Shown here piece after piece: positions 25,462 through 35,120 of a DNA stretch of 64,000 bases. The first letter of the stretch is position 1. Each line of letters starts with the position of its first letter. The notes under the pieces are model-generated. The model made no database searches. It saw only the letters and a program-made list of their open reading frames with translations, and was not told the origin of the DNA. This stretch comes from JAICQM01 sp963781555 (GTDB lineage Bacteria; Chloroflexota; Limnocylindria; QHBO01). Location of the stretch: NCBI GenBank assembly GCA_963781555.1, contig CAWAGB010000006.1, positions 372,001 to 436,000 of the forward strand. The letters run 5' to 3'. A program made the position numbers and the translations under genes.

Positions 25462-26424
25462 GTGCTCAAGCAGCCAAGCCCCGCAACCACCGCCACCGCG
25501 GAGCGCAGCCCTGACCTGTGGGCCTTCTTCCGCGGCGAGCTGGTCCCGCTCCGCGACGCGAACGTGAACGTCATGACCCATGCCTTCAACTACGGCACGG
25601 GCGTGTTCGAGGGAATCCGTGCGTATTGGAACGGGGAGCAGGAGCAGCTGTTCGCGCTCGACCTGATGCTCCACTACGAGCGGCTCCTGCGTTCCGCGCG
25701 GCTGCTGATGATGGAGCTCCCGTACTCGGCGAAGGAGCTGGCGGACGCCACGGTCGAGATGCTGAAGCGCGACGGGCTGCGCGAGGACGTCTACGTGCGC
25801 CCCATCGTCTACAAGTCCAGCGAGATCATCGGCGTGCGCCTGCACAACCTGGACTGCGACGTCACGATCTTCGGCATCCCGTTCGGCCAGTACATCGACA
25901 CCGACGGGGGCATTCGCGCACAGGTCTCCACCTGGCGCCGGACCGATGACAACGCCATCCCGGCACGCGGCAAGATCACCGGCGCGTACATCAACGGCGC
26001 GTTCGCCAAGAGCGAGGCGCAGCTGAACGGCTACGACGAGGCGATCGTGCTGACCCAGGACGGCCACGTGAGCGAGGGCAGCGCCGAGAACCTGTTCATC
26101 GTCTCCAACGGCGTGCTGCTGACGCCACCGGTTACCGACAACATCCTGGAAGGCATCACCCGCATGCGGCTGATGGCGATCGCCCGCGATCGGCTGGGCG
26201 TGGAGGTGATCGAGCGCAGCCTGGACAGGACCGAGCTCTACAGCGCACAGGAGGTGTTCCTGTGCGGCACCGGCGCGCAGCTCTCCCCGGTCGTGGAGAT
26301 CGACCGGCGAGCGGTGGGCAACGGCCGTCCCGGCCCGATCACCCGCGAGCTCGCGAGCGTCTATTTCGATGCGGTGCGCGGCCGCCTCGACGAGTATCGT
26401 GACTGGCTGACCCCGGTCTACTGA
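25462..26424 (+). CDS. ilvE: Branched-chain amino acid aminotransferase
   Basis: PLP fold-type IV transaminase for Leu/Ile/Val synthesis and degradation. Seen: THAFNYGTGVFEGIRAYW, VYVRPIVYKSSE, catalytic Lys in NGAFAKSEAQLNGYDEA, EGSAENLFIV and CGTGAQLSPVVEID. 320 residues. GTG 25462 is preceded by AAGGAG at 7-base spacing. It stands alone from other ilv genes in this window. A GC-rich hairpin follows it. Confidence 0.95.
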   Translation: MLKQPSPATTATAERSPDLWAFFRGELVPLRDANVNVMTHAFNYGTGVFEGIRAYWNGEQEQLFALDLMLHYERLLRSARLLMMELPYSAKELADATVEMLKRDGLREDVYVRPIVYKSSEIIGVRLHNLDCDVTIFGIPFGQYIDTDGGIRAQVSTWRRTDDNAIPARGKITGAYINGAFAKSEAQLNGYDEAIVLTQDGHVSEGSAENLFIVSNGVLLTPPVTDNILEGITRMRLMAIARDRLGVEVIERSLDRTELYSAQEVFLCGTGAQLSPVVEIDRRAVGNGRPGPITRELASVYFDAVRGRLDEYRDWLTPVY

Positions 26425-26432
26425 TCTTCCCC

Positions 26433-26460
26433 GCCGGCCCCGACCGGACGGCGGGCCGGC
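26433..26460 (+). terminator. GC-rich hairpin between ilvE and the glycosyltransferase gene
   Basis: Perfect 8-base stem GCCGGCCC/GGGCCGGC with a 12-base loop. There is no T-run after it; it abuts the start region of the next gene (GTG 26464, ATG 26470), so it could terminate ilvE transcription or mask that gene's ribosome-binding site. Confidence 0.35.
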
Positions 26461-26463
26461 GAG

Positions 26464-28122
26464 GTGCGGATGGCGGACGGCAACGACCAGGAGCGATATC
26501 GGTGGCTCGAGCGCGTGCTCGAGATGGTGCCGGGCCTCATCAGCTGGGCGATCATCATCGGGCCGATCTGGCTCAGCTTCAGCTATCCGTGGCTGGTCGC
26601 CTACTTCGTCCTGAGCTTCGACTTCTACTGGCTGTGCCGCGCGCTGTGGTGGGCGGGCGCCGTGCTGGTGGCGTACCGACGCGTGCGAGACGTGCTGGCG
26701 GCCGATTGGCCGGGCCGCCTCCAGAGCCTCGAGGACCTCGCCGCGCGGCGCGCGCTGCTGCATTCGAAGCTGGAGGCAGTCGCCGGCGCGCCGGCGCTCG
26801 GGTTCGTGGCCACCCGCGGGTCGCGCCGCGTGACGCAGCGCGCGATCCGGCGCGAGCTCGAGGACATCGATCGCGTTGGGGTTGAGGGAGAACGGCCCTC
26901 GGCGGCGGCCTACACGCATCTCGCCCTGATCCCGACCTACACCGAGTCGCTGGAGAAGCTGCGTCACACCGTCCGCGCCCTCGCCGATGCCGAGTGGCCG
27001 ACCGAGCGCAAGATCGTGGCGATCATCACCCGCGAGACGGACGAGGGCGGCATCGCAAACGTGGTGGCGCTGAAGGCGGAGTTCGGCGACCGGTTCGCCG
27101 AGTTCATCCACATCCTCGACCCGCTGGAGCCGGGGATCGTGGTCGGCAAGAGCAGCGCGATGGCGTGGGGCGGGCGCTGGCTGTATCGGTCGCTGGTGCG
27201 CGAGCGGGGGATGGATCCCAGCAAGATCATCGTCACCGACCTGGATGCCGACTACCGCGTCCACCCGCAGTACTTCAACTACCTCACCTGGATGCACCTG
27301 ACCGATCCGAATCGCGAGACGCAGCTCTACCAGCCGATCCCATACTTCCACAACAACATCTGGGAGGCGCCGCTCCTGCTGCGCCTCTTCGCGGCGGTGC
27401 TGACCCAGATGCAGATGTGGCGCAGCGTGCTCCCCGAGAAGCTCCAGAGCTTCGGGTCGTACTCCACGACGCTCCACATGGTCCACGAGGTGGGCTACTG
27501 GGCGACCGACGCGATCCCCGAGGACAGCCGGTTCTACTGGAAGAGCTACTTCACCTACGGTGACCGCTTCCGTGCCGTCCCGCTCTTCATACCGATCTAC
27601 GGCGACGCGGTGCGCGCGAAGACCTACTGGCGCTCGCTGGCGACGCAGTACATGCAGGCCCGGCGCTGGGCGTGGGGCGTGACCGACATCCCGTACGTGG
27701 TGCAGAACGCCATCCGCCACCGGGAGATCCCGTTCTGGTCGCGGGCGTGGCGGGTGCTCAACCTGTTCGGCGAGCACATCAACTGGGCCATCGCGCCGTT
27801 CGTGATCATGTTCGGCGCTACCGTGCCGCTGCTCATCAACCCCGCCTTCGCCGAGACGACGCTCGGCCAGAACCTGCCGCTCTACGCGTCCACGATGCTG
27901 TCCATCGGGCTCGTGGCGCTCTTCGTGCTCATCTGGGTCGAGTACCGCATCGTGCCGCCGCGCCCGGCGGAGTGGGGCTGGTGGCCACGCTTCCTGTCGT
28001 ACGCGCAGTGGATCGGCCTGCCGTTCGTGGGCATCTTCTTCAGCAACCTCCCGGCGCTGGACGCGCAGACCCGCCTGCTCACCGGCCGGTATCTCGAGTA
28101 CCGGGTCACCGAGAAGGCCTAG
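26464..28122 (+). CDS. Membrane glycosyltransferase, family 2-like
   Basis: 552 residues. Two N-terminal membrane helices, a GT-A type catalytic domain (ALIPTYTESLEKLRHTV nucleotide region; IIVTDLDADYRVHP with the metal-binding Asp cluster), an acceptor-side QARRWAWG resembling the Q-x-x-RW signature of processive enzymes, and three to four C-terminal membrane helices. It probably moves a sugar onto a membrane or surface polymer; product unknown. Start may be GTG 26464 or ATG 26470. Coupled to the next gene (3-base gap). Confidence 0.75.
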   Translation: MRMADGNDQERYRWLERVLEMVPGLISWAIIIGPIWLSFSYPWLVAYFVLSFDFYWLCRALWWAGAVLVAYRRVRDVLAADWPGRLQSLEDLAARRALLHSKLEAVAGAPALGFVATRGSRRVTQRAIRRELEDIDRVGVEGERPSAAAYTHLALIPTYTESLEKLRHTVRALADAEWPTERKIVAIITRETDEGGIANVVALKAEFGDRFAEFIHILDPLEPGIVVGKSSAMAWGGRWLYRSLVRERGMDPSKIIVTDLDADYRVHPQYFNYLTWMHLTDPNRETQLYQPIPYFHNNIWEAPLLLRLFAAVLTQMQMWRSVLPEKLQSFGSYSTTLHMVHEVGYWATDAIPEDSRFYWKSYFTYGDRFRAVPLFIPIYGDAVRAKTYWRSLATQYMQARRWAWGVTDIPYVVQNAIRHREIPFWSRAWRVLNLFGEHINWAIAPFVIMFGATVPLLINPAFAETTLGQNLPLYASTMLSIGLVALFVLIWVEYRIVPPRPAEWGWWPRFLSYAQWIGLPFVGIFFSNLPALDAQTRLLTGRYLEYRVTEKA

Positions 28123-28125
28123 ACC

Positions 28126-29356
28126 ATGCCCTCCGACCGCGTTGTCGCGATCGCCCAGATCCGCCTCGCCCGTGACATGCGGCGCCTCCTGGTGCTGCCC
28201 GCACTCCTGTGGCTGCTGGGGCTGGCGATGATCGTCGCGGCACTGCTCCTCCTCCCGCAGCCGCTGCATCTGGGCGGGGTGATCGCCGGCGCCGTGGCCA
28301 TCGTGGCTGGCGCGTGGCTGGCAGTCATGCCACTCACCGTGCGCGTGCAGGTGGAGGTCGGGGCGGTCCGGGTCCGCTGGATCGGTGGCGAGCGCGTCCA
28401 CTCCCTGGTCCGCGGCAGCGTGACGCGCGCGACCCTGAAGGGAGACAACGCCGCCAAGATGCGGCCGCGGCTCGGCCCGCTGAGCCGGGGTCTGGGTACC
28501 GCCATCCTGCGTGGCGACGAGCGCATCGAGCTGGTCCGCCTGGCCCCGACGCGGAGCGCCATCCTGGTGCCCACCGACCGTGGCCGGCTGCTCATCGCCC
28601 CTGCCCTGGAGCAGGAGCTGCTCAACGCCCTGGCGGCCTCGGCCCGCGTGCAGGCCCGCCTCGACCAGGTCGTGGACCGCACGCGGGCGCTCGTGTCGCG
28701 GGTGCCGGCGCGGGGATCCCGCGGCCGCGGTTGCGGCGGCGGATCGCGCGGCCGCCGAGTTCGAGCCACGCACCCTGACCGGCATCGAGCGGCAGCTGCT
28801 GGAGGAGCGGCTGGCCACCGAGCGTGCCGCGGCGCTCGCCGCCGCCGAGGCGGAGAAGGCGTCCGCGGAAGCCGCCGCGCTCCACGCACAGGAGGAGGCG
28901 GCCGCCGCACGCGAGGCGGCGCAAGGCGTCGGGGTCGAGCCGCGAACGGAACGACCCGGGTTGCGCATCCCGGCGTGGCGCCGGCATGTCCGCGACGCGA
29001 CGTCGACCGGCGTCGCGACGCAATCCGGAGCGCAGGCCCGGCCGTCCCACGGACGGCGCAACCGCCGGGTCCGAGAGACCGTGTCGGCGCCGCCTGGCAC
29101 CGGAGCCCTCATCGTCCTGACCCTGATCCCGACCGTCACGGCACTGCTCGGCTTCGGCCTGGTGACCTTCGTGGGGGCAGACCGCGGCACGCAGGTCGGG
29201 CGCCTGGTGACAGGACTGATCCTCGTCGGGCCGGTGGCCAGCCTGGGGGTCCTGATGGCGCGCCGCTGGTGGCCGCGCCTCGCCCCACTGGTGGCCTTCA
29301 CGTCGGTCACCGTGCTGGCCCTCATCGCGTGGTCGCTCACCGGGGCGCCGGGCTGA
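28126..29356 (+). CDS. Membrane/coiled-coil protein of unknown function (frameshifted)
   Basis: Two N-terminal membrane helices (residues about 22-70), a PH-like or beta domain (VRVRWIGGERVHSLVRG, ILVPTDRGRLLIAP), a long Ala/Glu coiled coil (LATERAAALAAAEAEKASAEA) and two C-terminal membrane helices (LIVLTLIPTVTALLGF; VAFTSVTVLALIAW). The frame shifts by one base at about 28712-28720 in a GC-only stretch; merged length is about 409. It follows the glycosyltransferase directly, so the two may act together at the membrane. I do not recognise a named family. Confidence 0.6.
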
Positions 29357-29420
29357 ATTGACAACGGCGCGGGCGCGCTGCGACCATCGAACCACACACA
29401 TCGGCTGAGACGGAGCCAGC

Positions 29421-29671
29421 GCTCCGCGTCGCCATCGCGCCACGAGCGAGCCCGGACGGTGGAAGCGGGCGGTCCGCGAGACGCGGGGAGATCACTCCCG
29501 AGCCGGAGGCGTGAGCCTCCCGGGTGCGCCACCCGATACCAGCAGGCGGCGTCATCGGTCTGCCCCGGCAGGCCCGTGGCGCGACGAGAGGACCGATGAT
29601 CCATCGGTCAAGCGCGGGTGGTACCGCGGACGTCACACTCGACGCCCGTCCCGGAGTGATTCCGGGGCGGG
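29421..29671 (+). promoter_or_regulatory. T-box riboswitch leader of ileS
   Basis: The invariant T-box element reads GCGGGTGGTACCGCGG at about 29613-29628. It is preceded by a perfect 8-base hairpin GACCGATG/CATCGGTC (29591-29598 with 29602-29609). A short Stem I-like helix (CCGCGTC/GACGCGG, 29424-29430 with 29480-29486) lies upstream; ATC triplets at 29434-29436 and 29491-29493 are candidate isoleucine specifiers. Downstream, a 10-base hairpin CCCGTCCCGG/CCGGGGCGGG (29645-29671) resembles a terminator, but only a weak T-run follows. T-boxes sense uncharged tRNA, here presumably tRNA-Ile, to raise synthetase expression. TTGACA at 29358-29363 could be the promoter -35. Confidence 0.88.
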
Positions 29672-29698
29672 TTCGTTGCTGTCAGGAGAAGATCGGCG

Positions 29699-32600
29699 TT
29701 GTTCAAGCAGGTGGAAAAGGAGCTGGACGTACCGGCGCTCGAGCGCGAGCAGATCGAGCGCTGGCGCGAGCGCGACACGATGGCGCGCTACCTGGCGAAG
29801 GACGAAGCCTCGGAGACGCGCTTCAGCTTCCTGGACGGACCGATCACCGCCAACAACCCGATGGGCGTGCACCACGCATGGGGCCGCACCTACAAGGACC
29901 TCTTCCAGCGCTTCCACGCCATGCTCGGCGAGAAGCAGCGCTTCCAGAACGGGTTCGATTGCCAGGGCCTGTGGATCGAGGTCGAGGTCGAGAAGCAGCT
30001 TGGCTTCAACAACAAGCGCGAGATCGAGGCGTTCGGCATCGACCGCTTCGTTGAGCTGTGCAAGGCGCGCGTGGACCAGTTCGCCGCCGTCCAGACCGAG
30101 CAGAGCAAGCGCCTCGGCTACTGGATGGACTGGGACAACAGCTACTACACCAACTCGGACCAGAACAACTACACCATCTGGGCGTTCCTGGCCGAGTGCC
30201 ACCGCCGTGGCCTCGTGTACCGCGGTCACGACGTCATGCCGTGGTGCCCGCGCTGCGGGACCGGCCTCTCCAACATGGAGATCGCGACCGAGGGCTACCG
30301 CGAGCTGCGCCACCTGTCGCTGACGGTCCGGCTGCCCATCACCAGCCCCGGGCACGAGAACGAGGACCTGCTGGTCTGGACCACCACCCCGTGGACCCTG
30401 TCGAGCAACGTCGCCGCAGCCGTCAACCCGACGCTCACCTACCAGCTGGTGGAGGGCCGCGACGGCCGGCGCTGGTGGGTGAGCCACGGCTCGCGGCAGC
30501 GCGTGGCCGGCGACGCGCCGGTCCTCGCCGAGGCGAGCGGCGCCGAGCTGGTCGGCCTCACCTACGACGGCCCGTTCGACGAGCTGCCGGTGGCGGCGGG
30601 GGTCGAGCACCGGGTCGTGCCGTGGGACGAGGTGAGCGACGCGGAGGGGACCGGCATCGTGCACATCGCACCCGGCTGCGGGCAGGAGGACTTCGCCCTC
30701 TCGAAGGAGCACGGGCTGGCGGTCCTCGACCCGATCGACGAGTCGGGCATCTTCCGCGCCGGCTACGGCTGGCAGAGCGGCCGCTTCGCAGGTGCAACGC
30801 CGGAGCCGAAGGACGACATCGCGTACGACGTGGCGGCCGACCTGGAGGAGAAGGGTCTGCTGGTGGCGCGCGAGCAGTACCGCCATCACTACCCGGTCTG
30901 CTGGCGTTGCCAGACGCAGCTCGTGTTCCGGCTGGTGGACGAGTGGTTCATCGCCATGGACCCCCTGCGCGCCCCGCTCTCCGAGGCGACGCGCAGCATG
31001 GCCTGGCTGCCCGAGGGGATCGGCCTGGAGGAGCGCGAGCTCGACTGGCTGCGCAACATGGGCGACTGGATGATCAGCAAGAAGCGCTACTACGGGCTGG
31101 CGCTGCCGATCTGGGAGTGCAGCGACTGCGACGGCTGGGACGTGATCGGCTCGAAGGACGAGCTGAAGGAGCGCGCCGTCGAGGGCTGGGACGCGTTCGA
31201 GGGCCACTCCCCGCATCGGCCCTGGATCGACGCCGTGGAGGTGGCCTGCCGCACCTGCGGCGGCCGCTCGCGGCGCACCGTGGACGTGGGCAATCCGTGG
31301 CTCGATGCGGGCATCGTGGGCCTCTCGACGATGGGCTGGATGACCGACCGCGAGGAATGGGCGCGCTGGTTCCCCGCCGATCTCATCACCGAGTCGTTCC
31401 CCGGCCAGTTCCGCAACTGGTTCTACGCGCTCATCACCGAGTCGACGGTGATGACGGGCCAGGCGCCGGCGCGCAACCTGTTCGCCTACGCGCTGATGCG
31501 CGACGAGCACGGCGAGGAGATGCATAAGAGCCGCGGCAACGCGATCCCGTTCGACGAGGCCGCGGACCGCATCGGTGCCGACGTCATGCGCTGGCTGTTC
31601 TGCACCACCAACCCGGCTACCAACGTCAATTTCGGCTACGGGCCGGCCCACGAGGCGGTGCGCCGCTTCCTGCTGCCGCTGTGGAACACGTACGCCTTCT
31701 TCACCTCGTACGCGCGGCTGGACGGCTGGACGCCGGACGGGACCGATGACGTCTCCGGCGCGCGAACCCTCCTCGACCGATGGATCCTGTCCCGCCTCGA
31801 CGCGGTGGTCGGGGAGGCGCGCGAGGCGCTGGCCGCCTACGACCCGCCGCGGGCCGCCCGGGCGGTCGAGGCGTTCGTGGTGGAGGAGCTCTCCGGCTGG
31901 TACGTGCGTCGCAACCGGCGCCGCTTCTGGAAGGGTGAGCTGGACGCCGACAAGCGCGCTGCCTTCGCGACCCTGCACCGCGTCCTCGTCGACGTCACTC
32001 GCCTCCTCGCGCCGATGCTGCCCCACGTGGCCGACACGCTGTGGGAGAACCTGGTGGTGGCGGTGGACCCCGGCGCCCCGGACTCGGTCCACCTTTCGTC
32101 GTATCCCGCGCCGCGGGCGGGTGCGCGTGATGTCGCCCTCGAGGCGGGGATGGACCGCGCTCGCCGGGTGGTGGCGCTGGGCCGTGCCGCGCGCAGCGCA
32201 TCGGCGGTCAAGACGCGCCAGCCGCTGGCCGCGGTGCGCGTCCAGCTCCCCGGTGGGGTGACGTCCCTGGCGGACGATGCGGCGATCTCCGCGGAGCTCA
32301 CCGCGATGGTGCTCGAGGAGCTCAACGTGCGCGCGCTCGAGGTCATCCCCGAGGGATCCGATCTCGTCGAGCGGTCGTTGTACCCGCTGCTCCCCGTGGT
32401 CGGGCCGCGGCACGGGAAGGGCGTCGGGCGGATCATGGCCGCCGCACGCTCCGGGGAGTGGACGCTCAACGACGACGGCACGGTGACCGCCGGAGGCGTC
32501 ATCCTCGCCGAGGACGCCTTCGAGCTCACCGCACGGGCCAGCGCCGGTCACGAGGTGGCGGAGGAGGGCGGCCTGCTGGTCGCGCTCGACACGCAGCTCA

Positions 32601-32881
32601 CGCCCGAGCTCGAGGCGGAGGGGATGGCCCGCGAGATCGGGCATCGCCTGCAGAACCTGCGCAAGGCCGCGGGCTACGAGCTGGCGGACCGCATCGAGGT
32701 CGCGATCACGGGCCCGCACGCGGTGGCGGATCGACTGGCGGCGCATCGCGACTGGCTTGCCGCGGAGCTGTTGGCGACATCCGTCGAGATCGGCCCGACG
32801 GCGACGCTGGCGGGTGCTGATCGGTCCGAGTCGGTCACCGTCGAGGGGGACGAGCTGACCCTGGCGGTGCGGCGCGCCTGA
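29699..32881 (+). CDS. ileS: Isoleucine--tRNA ligase
   Basis: 1060 residues. Class I synthetase that charges tRNA-Ile and edits valine. The HIGH-type motif appears as MGVHHAWGR (residues about 52-60), an atypical form I associate with Chloroflexi. The KMSKS loop is MHKSRGNAIP. The editing domain WTTTPWTLSSN and a Cys-rich element (CPRCG) are present. TTG start is supported by AGGAGAA 8 bases upstream. The T-box leader in front fixes the specificity as an amino-acid-regulated synthetase; Ile versus another aliphatic enzyme is set by the overall sequence. Confidence 0.93.
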   Translation: MFKQVEKELDVPALEREQIERWRERDTMARYLAKDEASETRFSFLDGPITANNPMGVHHAWGRTYKDLFQRFHAMLGEKQRFQNGFDCQGLWIEVEVEKQLGFNNKREIEAFGIDRFVELCKARVDQFAAVQTEQSKRLGYWMDWDNSYYTNSDQNNYTIWAFLAECHRRGLVYRGHDVMPWCPRCGTGLSNMEIATEGYRELRHLSLTVRLPITSPGHENEDLLVWTTTPWTLSSNVAAAVNPTLTYQLVEGRDGRRWWVSHGSRQRVAGDAPVLAEASGAELVGLTYDGPFDELPVAAGVEHRVVPWDEVSDAEGTGIVHIAPGCGQEDFALSKEHGLAVLDPIDESGIFRAGYGWQSGRFAGATPEPKDDIAYDVAADLEEKGLLVAREQYRHHYPVCWRCQTQLVFRLVDEWFIAMDPLRAPLSEATRSMAWLPEGIGLEERELDWLRNMGDWMISKKRYYGLALPIWECSDCDGWDVIGSKDELKERAVEGWDAFEGHSPHRPWIDAVEVACRTCGGRSRRTVDVGNPWLDAGIVGLSTMGWMTDREEWARWFPADLITESFPGQFRNWFYALITESTVMTGQAPARNLFAYALMRDEHGEEMHKSRGNAIPFDEAADRIGADVMRWLFCTTNPATNVNFGYGPAHEAVRRFLLPLWNTYAFFTSYARLDGWTPDGTDDVSGARTLLDRWILSRLDAVVGEAREALAAYDPPRAARAVEAFVVEELSGWYVRRNRRRFWKGELDADKRAAFATLHRVLVDVTRLLAPMLPHVADTLWENLVVAVDPGAPDSVHLSSYPAPRAGARDVALEAGMDRARRVVALGRAARSASAVKTRQPLAAVRVQLPGGVTSLADDAAISAELTAMVLEELNVRALEVIPEGSDLVERSLYPLLPVVGPRHGKGVGRIMAAARSGEWTLNDDGTVTAGGVILAEDAFELTARASAGHEVAEEGGLLVALDTQLTPELEAEGMAREIGHRLQNLRKAAGYELADRIEVAITGPHAVADRLAAHRDWLAAELLATSVEIGPTATLAGADRSESVTVEGDELTLAVRRA

Positions 32882-32900
32882 GGCGGAGGCCCGTCGGCCC

Positions 32901-32906
32901 TATCAT
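32901..32906 (+). promoter_or_regulatory. Putative -10 of lspA
   Basis: TATCAT ends 9 bases before the lspA ATG, in the 34-base gap after ileS. If used, the transcript would have almost no 5' leader. No clear -35. Confidence 0.35.
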
Positions 32907-32915
32907 GGGCAGCTG

Positions 32916-33445
32916 ATGACCACCGAGCCGCAGCGCGCCCGCGGACGCGCCGACCTCCTCACCCTGCTGGCGGTCGCGGCCGTCATCCTCGTCGCGGATC
33001 AGTTGACGAAGCTGGCCATCATCAGCTCCATCCCGTACGGCGGCCGGGTCCCGGTGATCGGCGACCTGTTCATCCTGTGGCACGTCCGCAACACGGGCGC
33101 CGCCTTCAGCCTCTTCGAGGGCGGCCTGCTGCTGTTCATCGTGGTGACCGTCGTGGCGCTCGGGATGGTGGCCTACTTCCATCGGTCGTTCCTGGGTCGC
33201 AGCCGCTGGTTCCAGGTGATCCTGGGCGTGGTGCTGGGGGGTTCGCTCGGCAACTTCATCGACCGCCTGCGCTTCGGCTACGTGACCGATTTCCTCTCCT
33301 TCGGGTTCGGGGAGACGCGGTTCCCGACCTTCAACGTGGCCGATTCGGCGGTGGTGTGCGGCATCGGCCTGCTGGTCATCATCCTCACCTTCTTCAGCCC
33401 GGAGACGGACGCGGCTGCAGGCGCGAGCCACACGGAAGCCCGGAC

Positions 33446-33449
<4 letters not shown>
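32916..33449 (+). CDS. lspA: Lipoprotein signal peptidase
   Basis: Aspartic membrane protease that removes signal peptides of lipoproteins. 177 residues, four membrane helices. Catalytic Asps sit in GNFIDRLRFGYVTDF and FNVADSAVVCG; VADQLTK and NTGAAFSLF are also conserved. At least one lipoprotein substrate is encoded nearby (41647-43221). Its stop overlaps the GTG of rluD. Confidence 0.96.
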
Positions 33450-34437
<988 letters not shown>

Positions 34438-34441
<4 letters not shown>

Positions 34442-35109
34442 CCGACGAAGCGAGCAGCAGCCCGAGCGACGACCGCTACGCCCCACCGGACGCCGCCCCC
34501 GCCAAGAAGATGACCTTCCCCAACCCGATGCTGGTGGTCATCAGCGGCCCGTCGGGAGTGGGGAAGAGCACCATCGTCGCCGTCCTGGCGCGGGCGCATC
34601 CGCAGGTTGTGCCCATCGTCACTGCCACGACCCGCGACCGGCGAACGGACGAGGTCGACAAGGTCCACTACCACTTCCTCTCCGTCGAGGAGTTCGAGGC
34701 GCTGCGCGCGGACGATGGGCTGCTGGAATCGGCGCGGGTCCACGACAACTGGTACGGGACTCCCATCTGGCAGGTGCGCGGCATCCTGGCCGCCGGCCGC
34801 GATGCCATCCTGACCATCGATCCGCAGGGCGCACGGGCGGTGCGCGCCCGCGTGCCGGACGCGCTGCTCGTCTTCGTCATGCCACCGTCGATGGAGGATC
34901 TCGAGGACCGCCTCACCGGTCGTGGCTCGGAGAGCGCCGCCAGCCTCGAACGCCGTCGCCGCGACGCCGAACGCTGGATGTCCGAAACGGACGACTACGA
35001 CTACGTGGTCGTCAACGAGACCGATCATCCCGAGGAGGCCGCCGAGCGGATCTGGGAGATCATCTCCGCCGAGGCCCGCCGCGAGCCGCCGCGCGCGGTC
35101 AACGTCTAG
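34438..35109 (+). CDS. gmk: Guanylate kinase
   Basis: Phosphorylates GMP to GDP. P-loop SGPSGVGKSTIV, TATTRDRRTDEVDKVHYHF (GMP-binding Arg/Tyr region), YGTPIWQV and lid-region RLTGRGSE are present. 223 residues with a Ser/Asp-rich N-terminal extension of about 30. ATGA overlap with rluD. Follows the lspA-rluD unit. Confidence 0.95.
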
Positions 35110-35120
35110 CGATTCCAGGC

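Noticed and set aside
25294..29604. A 1436-codon open frame on the minus strand
   Set aside because: It lies opposite ilvE, the glycosyltransferase and the membrane gene. High GC removes stop codons from the antisense frame, and its His/Arg/Asp-rich product has no recognisable domain.
29633..32746. A 1037-codon open frame antisense to ileS
   Set aside because: Mirror of the ileS reading frame in GC-rich DNA; low-complexity His/Arg/Val product with no motif and no start signals.
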